Positions 45,641 to 54,457 of a stretch of DNA of 64,000 bases are shown in pieces. The notes beneath the pieces are model-generated. The model did no database searches, was not told the origin of the DNA, and saw nothing but the letters and a program-made list of their open reading frames with translations. Each line of letters begins with the position of its first letter. Within the stretch, counting starts at the first letter, position 1. The position numbers were made by a program, and so were the translations under genes. The stretch is taken from positions 46,865 to 110,864 of the forward strand of contig JAEUPL010000037.1 in assembly GCA_016790165.1 (NCBI GenBank), in the 5' to 3' direction. Source of the DNA: Burkholderiales bacterium. GTDB taxonomy: Bacteria; Pseudomonadota; Gammaproteobacteria; Burkholderiales; Casimicrobiaceae.

Positions 45641-46855
45641 CTAGCGCCGGGCGAAGACGCTCGCGGGCGTGCCAGTCAATTGCAGCAGGGCTTGCACGAT
45701 CGGCGACGCGCCGACCACATGCACGTCAATCGCCTGTGCCATGAGGCGGGTAAACGCGTTGGCAATGGCACCACCGCAAACGAAGTCCGCACGCAACACC
45801 TGGCGCATATCCACGATCGCCGGATTGGTGGTGACCCGATCGGGGTCGAGCAGCTTGAGATTGGCGTCACTTGATCCCTTGAGTTCGCCCGCCAGCGTAA
45901 TGCGGTCGTCGGGAAGCGCCGCAGCCGCGTCGGCGTGCGCATCCGACGTCGCCGCATCCGACAACACGCTGCGTTGCAGCGGCGTCAAAGGTTCGGCGGA
46001 CGGTGGCGAAATCTCAAAGGTCACCGCAAAATCAACCGCGCGGTCTTCAAACTGCGTCGTCAGGCTCGCCCACTGCAGCAACTCGAGCACCAGATACCAC
46101 TGGCCACGATTGTTGCGATTGCCAGATTGCAACGGCACCGAGAGGCGCCGGATCGTGCTTTCCAGCGACCGGAACCCCACCACCACACCCTTGCGGCGCA
46201 AGGCCGACAGGGCGCCCGCAAGGAGAGTTCCGCACGTGTCGTCCACGCCGTTGAGGTCACCAATATCGAGGTCAAACCGCTGCTGCGCCGCCGCAGCGTC
46301 CTTTCGCCGGGCACCCGCCATCAGGGCAACCAGCACCGGCGCATGCGGATCGGTCAGTTGCCCACGCAGCAGGGAACGCGACTTCGCCTTCTGGCCAGCA
46401 TCGGCGGAAGCGCCATGCCTACCGCCTGGCGCCATTTCGTCCCAGGACGGTGCCGAGCGCTCGAACTGCACCACAAACCGCAGCGCCAGATCATCGAATG
46501 CGACGCGATTGTCGGCCCGAGCGTAGAGGTCGAACAGGCACATCCAGACAAACGGCTGGTTGCGATCGGCAGTGTCCAGCGCGTGAACGAGCGCCGCTGT
46601 CGCCGCGGTGACGTTGCCATGGGCGAACATCAACGCCGCATTCTCAAGCGACGGTCCGAGTCCACCGTTTTCGTCTACCTCGATCGCAGACGACTGCGGG
46701 ATCCAGTCTGGGTCCCCAGGGCGTCCGCCTCGCGTCACCGTCATCGGCTCCCGCGCAGTCGGTTTGCCACCGGCGCCACGGCTCGGCGCCTGAGCATCGA
46801 CCTGGGCCGACGAGGGCGCCGGTTTGGCGGTCTTGGGGAAGAGTTTGAAAGCCAC
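45641..46855 (-). CDS. STAS-like domain protein with helical N-terminal region
   Basis: A 404-residue cytoplasmic protein. The first ~60 residues are disordered. A middle helical region (~65-140) resembles tetratricopeptide-type packing. The C-terminal ~100 residues (ITLAGELKGSSDAN ... IVDMRQVLRADFVCGGAIAN ... VVGASPIVQALLQLTG) resemble a STAS fold. The family occurs in Burkholderiales near hslUV. Function unknown. Confidence 0.55.
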   Translation of the reverse strand: MAFKLFPKTAKPAPSSAQVDAQAPSRGAGGKPTAREPMTVTRGGRPGDPDWIPQSSAIEVDENGGLGPSLENAALMFAHGNVTAATAALVHALDTADRNQPFVWMCLFDLYARADNRVAFDDLALRFVVQFERSAPSWDEMAPGGRHGASADAGQKAKSRSLLRGQLTDPHAPVLVALMAGARRKDAAAAQQRFDLDIGDLNGVDDTCGTLLAGALSALRRKGVVVGFRSLESTIRRLSVPLQSGNRNNRGQWYLVLELLQWASLTTQFEDRAVDFAVTFEISPPSAEPLTPLQRSVLSDAATSDAHADAAAALPDDRITLAGELKGSSDANLKLLDPDRVTTNPAIVDMRQVLRADFVCGGAIANAFTRLMAQAIDVHVVGASPIVQALLQLTGTPASVFARR

Positions 46856-46880
46856 GAAACGCTGCCGTCAGGCGCAATCG

Positions 46881-47414
46881 CTACTGCACCAGGACCGCAT
46901 CCAGCAGGCGGTAGTACAGCCCGGCCGGGTCGTCTTTCAACAATTGCAGCTTGCCCGTCAGCGCGATCGCGTCAAACCCATAGCGCACATCGCTCTTGGC
47001 GCGCACTTCAATCATCGCGTCCGGTCCCGCCGGAAGGCAGTAAGAACAGTGCGGCGGCGCTGCCACGAGAAGGAAGCGGCGCTGTTTGTCGCCAATGTCG
47101 AGCGGCATCATGAAACCCTGCACGCGGATCGTCTTGCCATCGAGTGCCACCACCGGTTGCGCAAAGGAAGGTAGCAATTTGCGATCCTGCTTGACCAGCT
47201 CGACTTGCCCTAACGTACGCCAGGAGGTAAAGCCCGGTTTTTCGGGCAGAAACTGTGACGGCGGCATCAACGCGCCATTTGAAGGCACCGGCGTCACCGC
47301 GTCCGAGAGAAGCGGTGTGCACATCACAAGCGCCGCGAGCGTGACCGCGACTCGGCCAGCCACCTGACGCGAACCACGTGCGCCATCGCGGCAAACAATT
47401 TGAGATCTAACCAT
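46881..47414 (-). CDS. Secreted DUF3299 protein (ZrgE-like)
   Basis: A 177-residue exported protein with an N-terminal signal helix (VAVTLAALVMCTPLLSDA). The DUF3299 domain contains VRVQGFMMPLDIG-type sequence (IRVQGFMMPLD) and a possible metal site APPHCSYCLPAGPD. Start ATG 47414 has GAGAGGTAAG upstream. It is the last gene of an ABC transporter unit; DUF3299 proteins accompany such transporters in zinc-regulated (zrg) operons. Confidence 0.8.
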   Translation of the reverse strand: MVRSQIVCRDGARGSRQVAGRVAVTLAALVMCTPLLSDAVTPVPSNGALMPPSQFLPEKPGFTSWRTLGQVELVKQDRKLLPSFAQPVVALDGKTIRVQGFMMPLDIGDKQRRFLLVAAPPHCSYCLPAGPDAMIEVRAKSDVRYGFDAIALTGKLQLLKDDPAGLYYRLLDAVLVQ

Positions 47415-47510
47415 GATTTGTCTTACCTCTCTGCGCGGTTTCGCCAGACACAGACGCGTATCCCCGTCGTGCCGGAAACGCGGGCGGGCCACGCAAGAAC
47501 TGCTCTGTAT

Positions 47511-48698
47511 TCAGCGCGCCGACAGCAGTGCAGCCACATCCAGCGTGGCCACGCGTCGCAGTAGCGGGATAGTAGCAACAACTGCCAGCAGTAGTGCCAC
47601 GGCAAGCCCATAAAACCACCATTGCACGCCTTCTGTGGCGCTCACGCCCAATCCCGGCAAGGTGACATGTATCAATGCAAACGCCCCTGCTGCCAGCAAC
47701 ACGCCGGCAAGGCCCGAAGCAATCAGCACCAGTACCACCGCCTCGCCGAACAGCAACGCGAACAATGTGGTCCTCGATGCACCCATCGCGCGCATCACCG
47801 CGAGCTCGGGTTCGCGCTGCGCCAACGACTGCAGCAATGCCCCCAGCAGGGATGCCATGGCGGCCAGCAGCAACACACCGGCAAACGCTTTCACGACAGT
47901 CGCCATCCATTCGAAACTGCTCAGCAATCGCGCCGATTCCAGCGCTGGCACAGCGGCCTGCATCGATGTGGTCTGATTGATCAGACGTGGCAGACTCGCC
48001 ACACCAACGGGGCCTCGCGCCTCAATCAACGCAAAGGTCGCCTCGTGTTCACTGCCCGGCGCAGCATGTCCTTCGTGCACCTGCCACACGCTGGCGAGTG
48101 GCGTCACCACGGTCTGGTCGATCACACGTCCCGTCGGCTTGAGTACACCCACCACCACGTACGGATCGCCTTCGTGATCCGTCGCTCCCTCACCGACGCC
48201 GTGCGCGCCGACGAAGTGATCACCGAGCTTGAGCCCCGTGCGCCGCGCGAACGCCGCACCAAGCACCGCCTCCATCGGCGCCGACGGAAGACTGCCCCGA
48301 TCAATCACGGCGCCATAGAGGTCGATCAACTCGTTGTCGGCCCCAACGATGCGCGCCCCGGCCACGGAGTCGCCCATACCCACGGCAATTGCGCGCTTCA
48401 CCAACGGGTGTTGTCGCAGCCGCTCCACCTCACTCAGACGGATGTTGCCGTTGGGCACGTCGAGGTGATAAACGGCCGCCAGCACGTTTTGCAGCGCTGA
48501 GCCCTTGGCGCCCACCACGATGTCGATTCCAGCTGCCTGACGCCGGGCGTGCGCCTCCAGCGTGGATTGCAACCACAGCACACCCACAGCACTGGCGAGG
48601 CCCAGCGCGCACAGCGCCACGGCGAGCGCGAACTGCCACGGCCGCGCCCGCAGAAAACCGCCGATCAGGCGCATCATGGTGCGCAATCGGACACTCAT
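47511..48698 (-). CDS. ABC transporter permease, FtsX/MacB type
   Basis: A 395-residue permease with one N-terminal helix (~22-45), a ~200-residue periplasmic domain and three C-terminal helices, the FtsX/MacB/LolC topology. The conserved REPELAVMRAMGASRTTLFALL segment before helix 3 is typical. It overlaps the ATPase gene by four bases (ATGA). By context a Zrg-like transporter linked to metals; no binding protein is encoded nearby. Confidence 0.86.
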   Translation of the reverse strand: MSVRLRTMMRLIGGFLRARPWQFALAVALCALGLASAVGVLWLQSTLEAHARRQAAGIDIVVGAKGSALQNVLAAVYHLDVPNGNIRLSEVERLRQHPLVKRAIAVGMGDSVAGARIVGADNELIDLYGAVIDRGSLPSAPMEAVLGAAFARRTGLKLGDHFVGAHGVGEGATDHEGDPYVVVGVLKPTGRVIDQTVVTPLASVWQVHEGHAAPGSEHEATFALIEARGPVGVASLPRLINQTTSMQAAVPALESARLLSSFEWMATVVKAFAGVLLLAAMASLLGALLQSLAQREPELAVMRAMGASRTTLFALLFGEAVVLVLIASGLAGVLLAAGAFALIHVTLPGLGVSATEGVQWWFYGLAVALLLAVVATIPLLRRVATLDVAALLSAR

Positions 48699-49405
48699 GA
48701 CTGCTCCCGATCGGACGCTTCGTCCTGCCGCAGCGTGATCTGCCGCACCGGATTGGCCGGGCGAAGCGCATCCATGTGCTGCGCCAGTGCTTCGTCATGA
48801 CTGGCGATGAGTGCTGCGCCACCCGCCGCTGCGTAGGCCGTGATCGCCTGCGCCACCCGCGCCGCACTCTCGCTGTCGAGTGCCGCCGTTGGCTCGTCCG
48901 CCAACAACACGACGGGCTGCCCGATCAGCGCGCGCGCGAGACTCACGCGCGCGGCTTGCCCCACCGAGATATCACTCGGGCGACGCGCTGCGAGGTCGGC
49001 GACGCCGAGCGCCCCGAACAACGCATCGGCACGCCGCATCGCTGCGGGCAGCGCATCCGATTTCGCGCCAAGCGCCACGGGCAACACCACATTTTCGTGC
49101 ACCGTCAGGCTCTGGATCAGACATAAACGCTGCGGCATCCAGCCCACAGTGAATGGCCGCAGCCGGTCGCGCTGCGCGGCCGACATGGCATGCAACGCAG
49201 CACTGCCGAGCGTGACCAGCCCCTGATCGCGTCCGACGGGCAACACACCCGCGAGCAGATTCAGCAGTGTCGATTTGCCGCTGCCGGATGCGCCACGCAA
49301 CAGGAGCACCTCTCCCGCAGCCAGCGAGAAACTGCCGAATTCAATCCGCCGCCCGCTCGTGTAGCGATGACTGAGTCGTTCAACCGAAAGCAATCCGGAA
49401 CTCAT
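48695..49405 (-). CDS. ABC transporter ATP-binding protein
   Basis: A 236-residue ATPase of the LolD/MacB type. Walker A is RGASGSGKSTLLN, the signature is DISVGQAARVSLARAL (SVGQ instead of LSGGQ), Walker B is VVLLADEPTAALD, and the switch His is in ALIASHDE. Start ATG 49405 is chosen over an upstream in-frame codon because it matches the family N-terminus. First gene of the ATPase-permease-DUF3299 unit. Confidence 0.9.
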   Translation of the reverse strand: MSSGLLSVERLSHRYTSGRRIEFGSFSLAAGEVLLLRGASGSGKSTLLNLLAGVLPVGRDQGLVTLGSAALHAMSAAQRDRLRPFTVGWMPQRLCLIQSLTVHENVVLPVALGAKSDALPAAMRRADALFGALGVADLAARRPSDISVGQAARVSLARALIGQPVVLLADEPTAALDSESAARVAQAITAYAAAGGAALIASHDEALAQHMDALRPANPVRQITLRQDEASDREQS

Positions 49406-49434
49406 GACGCAAGAATATCGCGCGCCTATCAAAA

Positions 49435-49454
49435 AAGGCCGGAACACCGGCCTT
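49435..49454 (-). terminator. Intrinsic terminator after sodB
   Basis: An 8-bp perfect stem, AAGGCCGG-tgtt-CCGGCCTT on the minus strand, followed by more Ts. It closes the sodB transcript before the ABC transporter unit. Confidence 0.88.
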
Positions 49455-49483
49455 GTTGCTCGACGCGTTGCGACGTGACGCGA

Positions 49484-50086
49484 CTACGCGGCGAAGTTGG
49501 CGTTCGCGAAGTCCCAGTTCAGCAGCTTGTCGATGAGCGTCTCCGCGTACTTGGCGCGCAGGTTCTGGTAGTCGAGGTAGTAGGCATGCTCCCAAACGTC
49601 AATCGTCAACAACGGCTTCTGGCCTTTGGTGAACGGCACTTCCGCGTTGCCCGTCTTGACGATCTTGAGCGTGCCCGCATCGGAGACCAGCCATGCCCAG
49701 CCCGAACCGAACTGCGTCAGCGCCGCGTTGGCGAAATCGGCCTTGAACTTGTCGTAGCCACCCAGATCCTTGTCGATCGCTGCGGCAATGGCACCCGTGG
49801 GCTTGCCGCCACCGTTGGGCTTCAGGCTGTTCCAGTAGAACGTATGGTTCCAGATCTGCGCGGCGTTGTTGAACACGCCCACCAGATCGGCGTTGCCAGC
49901 GGACTTCTTGATGATGTCCTCGAGCGACAGTTGCGCCAGGTCCTTGCCTTCGACCAGCTTGTTGAGATTGTCAACGTAGGCCTTGTGATGCTTTCCGTAG
50001 TGGAAGCTGATGGTGTTAGCCGAAATCAGCGGCTCAAGCGCATTGTCGGCATACGGAAGTGGCGGGAGGGAGAACGGTGCACTCAT
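49484..50086 (-). CDS. sodB: Superoxide dismutase, Fe type
   Basis: A 200-residue Fe/Mn-superoxide dismutase. Metal ligands are His in TISFHYGKHH, His in AAQIWNHTFYW, and Asp/His in LTIDVWEHAYYLDY. The Gln/Gly pattern (AAQIWNHTFYWNSLKPNGGG) favours iron, but Mn cannot be excluded by reading alone. Start ATG 50086 has AGGATT upstream. A heptad repeat lies 18 bp upstream, and a terminator follows. Confidence 0.94.
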   Translation of the reverse strand: MSAPFSLPPLPYADNALEPLISANTISFHYGKHHKAYVDNLNKLVEGKDLAQLSLEDIIKKSAGNADLVGVFNNAAQIWNHTFYWNSLKPNGGGKPTGAIAAAIDKDLGGYDKFKADFANAALTQFGSGWAWLVSDAGTLKIVKTGNAEVPFTKGQKPLLTIDVWEHAYYLDYQNLRAKYAETLIDKLLNWDFANANFAA

Positions 50087-50104
50087 CGTGTAATCCTGAT
50101 TGGG

Positions 50105-50125
50105 TCGTGGGTCGTGGTTCGTGGA
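50105..50125 (-). repeat. Heptad tandem repeat in the sodB leader
   Basis: Three 7-bp units on the plus strand: tcgtggg, tcgtggt, tcgtgga. They end 18 bp upstream of the sodB start codon and precede its SD. Confidence 0.65.
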
Positions 50126-50303
50126 GTTCGGGCACTGCCCGGGCAAGCAGCGGGCGTCAATCGCACACAGGTCGGGACTGACGGTGCAGCTAATTATGGC
50201 GTCGCATCGCAAATCCGCGCGCCGCACGCGGTCATTGCCAATGCCGCGCTCCGCACGTCAGCGCAAGCTCCCGGTCGATGATACCGGCGGGGGAAAGTGT
50301 GAA

Positions 50304-50876
50304 TCAATCGCCGAACAGCTTCTGCATGCGCTCGCGACGCTCCTGCGCCTCGATCGATAACGTGGCCGTCGGGCGGGCGATCAGACGCGGCAAGCCAATC
50401 GGCTCACCCGTCTCTTCGCACCAGCCAAAGCTGCCGTCATCGACCATGCGCAGGCACTTGTCGACCTTCTTCAGCAGCTTGCGTTCGCGGTCGCGGGTAC
50501 GCAGTTCCAGCGTGTATTCCTCTTCCTGTGTCGCGCGATCTGAGGGATCGGTGGCCACTTCGGTATCACGCAGATGCTCGCCGGTATCCGTCGCGTTGTG
50601 CAGGATGTTGTCACGCACTTCGATCAGCTTTTCGCGGAAGAACGCGAGCTGAGCCTTGTTCATGTAGTCCGATTCGGGCTGCTTGAGCAACTCTGCCTCG
50701 GTCAGGCCCGCGTATTTTTTCGCACTGTTCATCGACAGTACGGGGGCCGCGGTGGGAGCCGCAGCGACTGCCGCCTTGGTTGCCGGTTTCGCCGCTTTGG
50801 CGACCTTTGATTCGACGACGGCTGCCGGTGCGGCTTTCGCCGTTGCCGCTGCCTTTGCCTTGCTGGAAGTAGCCAT
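50304..50876 (-). CDS. dksA: RNA polymerase-binding transcription factor DksA, Cys-poor type
   Basis: A 190-residue DksA. An Ala/Lys-rich N-terminal tail (~1-60) precedes the coiled coil with the tip acidic residues (DPSDRATQEEEYTLEL) and the C-terminal domain. Only one of the four zinc cysteines of E. coli DksA remains (GWCEETGEPIG); the others are Thr/Ser/Ala (RPTATLSIEAQERRE). This is the zinc-independent form known in several proteobacteria. It modulates transcription with ppGpp. Start ATG 50876 is set by family and SD. Confidence 0.92.
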   Translation of the reverse strand: MATSSKAKAAATAKAAPAAVVESKVAKAAKPATKAAVAAAPTAAPVLSMNSAKKYAGLTEAELLKQPESDYMNKAQLAFFREKLIEVRDNILHNATDTGEHLRDTEVATDPSDRATQEEEYTLELRTRDRERKLLKKVDKCLRMVDDGSFGWCEETGEPIGLPRLIARPTATLSIEAQERRERMQKLFGD

Positions 50877-51112
50877 AACCCTGAGCGGATGCCTTGTGTG
50901 ACAGGTTTGAAGTCTATTGAATCGAACAGGCAAGCCCATCCGGAACGCACCCCGGTCAGACGGGGCGGCGCCGGATTATAGCGACACCGCCAACCGGCAG
51001 CGGCGTGGTCAAATAGGCTCTTCTCGTGCGACTCAGGGCGGTGCGTTTACCGTCGGTCGCGCGTTCGCCCCAGTTTTTTCTTAATTCTCTCGCCGCCTCG
51101 GCGCTCGAAAAC

Positions 51113-52147
51113 GTGTCCGATACCCTTACCCTCACCCGTCCCGACGACTTCCACCTGCATCTGCGCGACGGTGCAGCCCTCGCGTCCGTCGCGGGTTTCA
51201 CGGCGCGTCAGTTTGGCCGGGCGCTGGTGATGCCAAATCTCAAGCCGCCCGTCACGACCGTGGCGATGGCGTTGGCGTACCGCGACCGCATTCTGCGAGC
51301 GCTGCCTGCCGGCGTGGCCTTCGAGCCGTTGATGACGCTTTACCTGACCGACCGCACGGGTGTCGATGAGGTCGCCCGCGTGGCTGAATCCGGCGCTGTC
51401 AAAGCGTTCAAGTACTACCCGGCCGGCGCGACGACCAACTCCGACTCCGGAGTCACTTCACTCAAGAACGTCTACGGTGTACTCGACGCGATGCAACGGC
51501 ACGGCGTCGTGCTGTGCGTGCACGGCGAGGTGACCGACCCGGCGACCGACGTGTTCGACCGCGAGGCCATCTTTGTTGAACAGTCGCTCACTCAGGTCGT
51601 GCGCGACTTTCCGGCGCTGAGAATTGTGGTCGAACACATCACGACGCGCGAAGCGGCAGACTTTGTCTCTGCCGCGCCTGCCCATGTCGGCGCCACCATC
51701 ACGCCGCAGCACCTGCTGTACAACCGCACGTCGATCTTTACCGGCGGCATCCGGCCACATTTCTACTGCCTGCCCATTCTCAAGCGGGAGACGCACCGTG
51801 AGGCGTTGGTGGAGGCCGCAATCTCCGGTTCGCCCAAATTTTTCCTGGGTACCGACAGTGCGCCACATGCCCGCAATAGCAAGGAAACCTGCTGCGGCGC
51901 CGCCGGCTGCTTCACGTCACACGCGGCGATTGAGCTATACGCCGAGGCGTTCGACGCGGTGGGCGCCATTGACAAGCTGGACGCGTTCGCTAGTCGCTTT
52001 GGGGCGGAGTTCTACGGTTTGCCGCGTAACGCGGACACCATCACACTACTGCGCGAATCCTGGTCCCCGCCGGAGGAATTCGCCTTTGGCAACGAAACCA
52101 TCGTTCCGCTGACACAGGGCCGCACGCTCGCCTGGAAGATGCAGTAG
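51113..52147 (+). CDS. pyrC: Dihydroorotase, class II
   Basis: A 344-residue pyrimidine-biosynthesis enzyme. Metal ligands are His in [10 protein letters not shown], the carbamylated lysine in [17 protein letters not shown], His in VLCVHGEV and VVEHITT, and Asp in [14 protein letters not shown]. The start is GTG 51113 ([14 protein letters not shown]), consistent with E. coli PyrC (348); the frame is open further up but with no family similarity. It is divergent from dksA. Confidence 0.93.
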   Translation: MSDTLTLTRPDDFHLHLRDGAALASVAGFTARQFGRALVMPNLKPPVTTVAMALAYRDRILRALPAGVAFEPLMTLYLTDRTGVDEVARVAESGAVKAFKYYPAGATTNSDSGVTSLKNVYGVLDAMQRHGVVLCVHGEVTDPATDVFDREAIFVEQSLTQVVRDFPALRIVVEHITTREAADFVSAAPAHVGATITPQHLLYNRTSIFTGGIRPHFYCLPILKRETHREALVEAAISGSPKFFLGTDSAPHARNSKETCCGAAGCFTSHAAIELYAEAFDAVGAIDKLDAFASRFGAEFYGLPRNADTITLLRESWSPPEEFAFGNETIVPLTQGRTLAWKMQ

Positions 52148-52173
52148 CGGCCACTTGCCGCAACCGGCGGAGA

Positions 52174-52193
52174 CCGACCCGGGGCGCGGTCGG
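52174..52193. terminator. Possible terminator hairpin between pyrC and the EamA gene
   Basis: CCGACC and GGTCGG pair over an 8-bp GC-rich loop in the 57-bp convergent spacer. There is no T tract, so this is weak evidence for intrinsic termination. Confidence 0.3.
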
Positions 52194-52204
52194 GCGAGCC
52201 GCCC

Positions 52205-53197
52205 TTACTCCATGCGAGGTGCCGGACGCGATAGCGCCCGCACGCCCACCAACACCCCGAGCACGAGCAGGGCAATGCCCGCCATCTCGTAGGCGCTCGG
52301 CGTGCGCTGATACACCAAATAGGCGTAGGCCAGCGCCGCCAGCGTCTCGAACACAATCAATTGTCCGGTCAGCGCCGTCGGCGTGTTCTTGCTGGCAATG
52401 TTCCAGAGAATCGTGCCGAGCCACGACGCGCAGAAGCCGATGCTGATCATCAGCAGCCAGAACTTGAGTGGCTCGGGCCCCGAGAGGGACTGCGCAAACC
52501 GTGCGTCGCCCGTGGCGCGCAACCAGGACAGCGAGAGCGCCAGCCCAACGGCGGCGATGGGCAGGGTCGCGATGCCCTGCGCGGTCGCCCACGTGGTCGA
52601 CGTGTGCTGCCGGTGTGCATTGAGCCAGCGCGCGTTGTGGATCGGATACCACGTCCACGCCGCATTCGCCACCAGTGCAAGCAACGCGCCACTCGCGTAG
52701 GCGCTCAACGAGCCATCGGCCCGCAGGCGCGCCATCTGGTCCGCGTTCACACACAGCAGGCCCGCCGCGATCAACAGCAGTGAGGGAAGCAGGCGGCCCC
52801 ATGAAAAGCGGTGCTCTCCGACAGAGAGCAGATTGGACGTCACCGCGATCACGACAGGGAGGGTGCCGATGATCAACGTCGGCAATGGCGCGCCTGCAAG
52901 CTGGATTGAAGCCGACAGCGCGAGGTAGTAGATGAAGTTGCCGGCGATCGACAGTTTCGTTGCCAGCCACCAGTCGGCGGGCGTCAGCGCGCGCAACGCG
53001 TCACGCTGCCACCATGCGATGGGCAACGTGATCAGCCCGAAAGCGAGGTATCGGCCAAACGAGAGCAGTGTGGCGGGGTAGTCGGGCAACAACAGCGGTG
53101 CCACAAAGACCAGGCCCCACATGAGCCCCGCCCCCAGCGCCGCGCCAATGCCCACGGTGAGATGTGCCGGAGGGTTCTGCGAAGCCATCCGCGGCAT
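52205..53197 (-). CDS. EamA/DMT-family transporter
   Basis: A 330-residue protein with ten predicted membrane helices in two EamA repeats (ALGAGLMWGLVFVAPLLLPD in the first; SIGFCASWLGTILWNIASKN in the second), the topology of drug/metabolite transporters. Substrate unknown. Start ATG 53197 or ATG 53188; neither has a strong SD. The long upstream frame is a shadow of the dehydrogenase gene. Confidence 0.86.
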   Translation of the reverse strand: MPRMASQNPPAHLTVGIGAALGAGLMWGLVFVAPLLLPDYPATLLSFGRYLAFGLITLPIAWWQRDALRALTPADWWLATKLSIAGNFIYYLALSASIQLAGAPLPTLIIGTLPVVIAVTSNLLSVGEHRFSWGRLLPSLLLIAAGLLCVNADQMARLRADGSLSAYASGALLALVANAAWTWYPIHNARWLNAHRQHTSTTWATAQGIATLPIAAVGLALSLSWLRATGDARFAQSLSGPEPLKFWLLMISIGFCASWLGTILWNIASKNTPTALTGQLIVFETLAALAYAYLVYQRTPSAYEMAGIALLVLGVLVGVRALSRPAPRME

Positions 53198-53257
53198 TTT
53201 GCCGAAACGTCCAATGAACCGCTTCGTAAAATATTCGCAACACTTCAGGAGAAACTC

Positions 53258-54106
53258 ATGACCATCAGGAACGTAGGCATCGTCGGTGCGGGCACCATGG
53301 GCAACGGCATCGCGCAAGCCTGCGCCGTCGCCGGCGTCAACGCAGTGATGCTCGACGTCAACGCCGCTGCACTCGACAAGGGCGTTGCCACCATCTCTGC
53401 CAGCCTCGATCGGCTGGTGAAGAAAGAGAAGATTCACGCAGCCGACAAGGCGGCCGCCCTGGCGCGGGTGAAGACGACGACGTCCATCGACGAGCTGGCG
53501 GGTTGCGACTACGTGATCGAGGCCGCGACCGAAAACGAAGCGCTGAAAATCAAGATACTCAAAGACCTCGACGCCGTGGTCCAACCCGGCGTCGTCATCG
53601 CCACCAACACCTCATCCATCTCCATCACGCGGCTGGCAGCGGCCACGCACCGGCCCGACCGCTTCATCGGCATGCACTTCTTCAACCCGGTGCCGATGAT
53701 GGCGCTGGTGGAGCTCATCCGGGGCATCGCCACCAGTGACGAAACCCTGGAGATCGCTCAGGGGCTCGCCAAGGCGCTGGGCAAAACGCCAATCACGGTG
53801 AAGAACTCGCCGGGCTTCGTGGTCAACCGCATCCTGTGTCCGATGATCAACGAGGCGATCTTCTGCCTGCAGGAAGGCCTCGCCACGGCAGAGGACATCG
53901 ACAACGGCATGAAGCTCGGTACCAACCAGCCGATCGGCCCGCTCGCGCTCGCCGACATGATCGGCCTCGACGTCATGATCGCCGTGATGAATGTGTTCTA
54001 CGAAGGCTTCAACGACCCGAAGTACCGCCCGGCGCCGCTGCTCAAGGAAATGGTGGCGGCGGGGTATCTGGGACGCAAGACCGGGCGCGGGTTTTATCGT
54101 TACTAG
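53258..54106 (+). CDS. 3-hydroxybutyryl-CoA (3-hydroxyacyl-CoA) dehydrogenase
   Basis: A 282-residue NAD-dependent dehydrogenase of the Hbd/PaaH type. The Rossmann motif is VGIVGAGTMGNGIAQACA; catalytic His is in GMHFFNPVP, with the partner Glu just after (LVELIRG); NSPGFVVNRILCPMINEA starts the C-terminal domain. Start ATG 53258 has AGGAG upstream. Its TAG stop codon (54104-54106) is part of the terminal inverted repeat of the 272-bp element that follows, so the last residues may have been altered by the insertion. Confidence 0.93.
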   Translation: MTIRNVGIVGAGTMGNGIAQACAVAGVNAVMLDVNAAALDKGVATISASLDRLVKKEKIHAADKAAALARVKTTTSIDELAGCDYVIEAATENEALKIKILKDLDAVVQPGVVIATNTSSISITRLAAATHRPDRFIGMHFFNPVPMMALVELIRGIATSDETLEIAQGLAKALGKTPITVKNSPGFVVNRILCPMINEAIFCLQEGLATAEDIDNGMKLGTNQPIGPLALADMIGLDVMIAVMNVFYEGFNDPKYRPAPLLKEMVAAGYLGRKTGRGFYRY

Positions 54107-54374
54107 GGCGTGTTAACACTATTTTCACGAGATGCGTTGCAGCGAGATGGTGTTGGCTGCAAGGCGCGAGGCGAAGAACGTGGTGGTTCCACGTTCAAGC
54201 ATCGCAACGCCGCAGACACACCATCTCGCTGCAACCCTGCGGGGCGTGTCGTATTTTCGCGCCCGGTGTTGTTGCGAACGCCTTGTGGTGCCCGCACCAC
54301 GGCGGCCTTCGCGCCTAACCAGGCATCGAAAATACGACCGCCGCACTCGGGAAAATAGTGTTAACACGCCCTAG
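54103..54374. mobile_element. 272-bp MITE-like element with perfect terminal inverted repeats
   Basis: The two ends, 54103-54126 and 54351-54374, are perfect 24-bp inverted repeats beginning CTAGGGCGTGTTAACAC. Inside are further perfect inverted repeats: an 18-bp pair (54136-54153 with 54218-54235) enclosing an 8-bp hairpin GAACGTGG-tggtt-CCACGTTC (54176-54196), and a 12-bp pair GTCGTATTTTCG (54248-54259) with CGAAAATACGAC (54327-54338). No transposase frame. The whole can fold as a branched cruciform. Non-autonomous mobile element is the best reading. Confidence 0.8.
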
Positions 54375-54457
54375 CAACGCGGGGCGACGGGCTGCGTCGC
54401 GCGCACGGCCTGACTTCCGGTCACGGCGCTTGCTCCGCCGACGCGACTGAGCGCGCA
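54375..54457. other. Short GC-rich spacer between two repeat elements
   Basis: Rest of the 476-bp gene-free stretch between the dehydrogenase and oxygenase genes, the other parts being the MITE-like element and element copy E. I see nothing coding in it. Confidence 0.4.

Noticed and set aside
54110-54374. Small open frames (80-82 residues) inside the palindromic element
   Set aside because: They occur symmetrically on both strands because the element is palindromic; no start signals or protein features.
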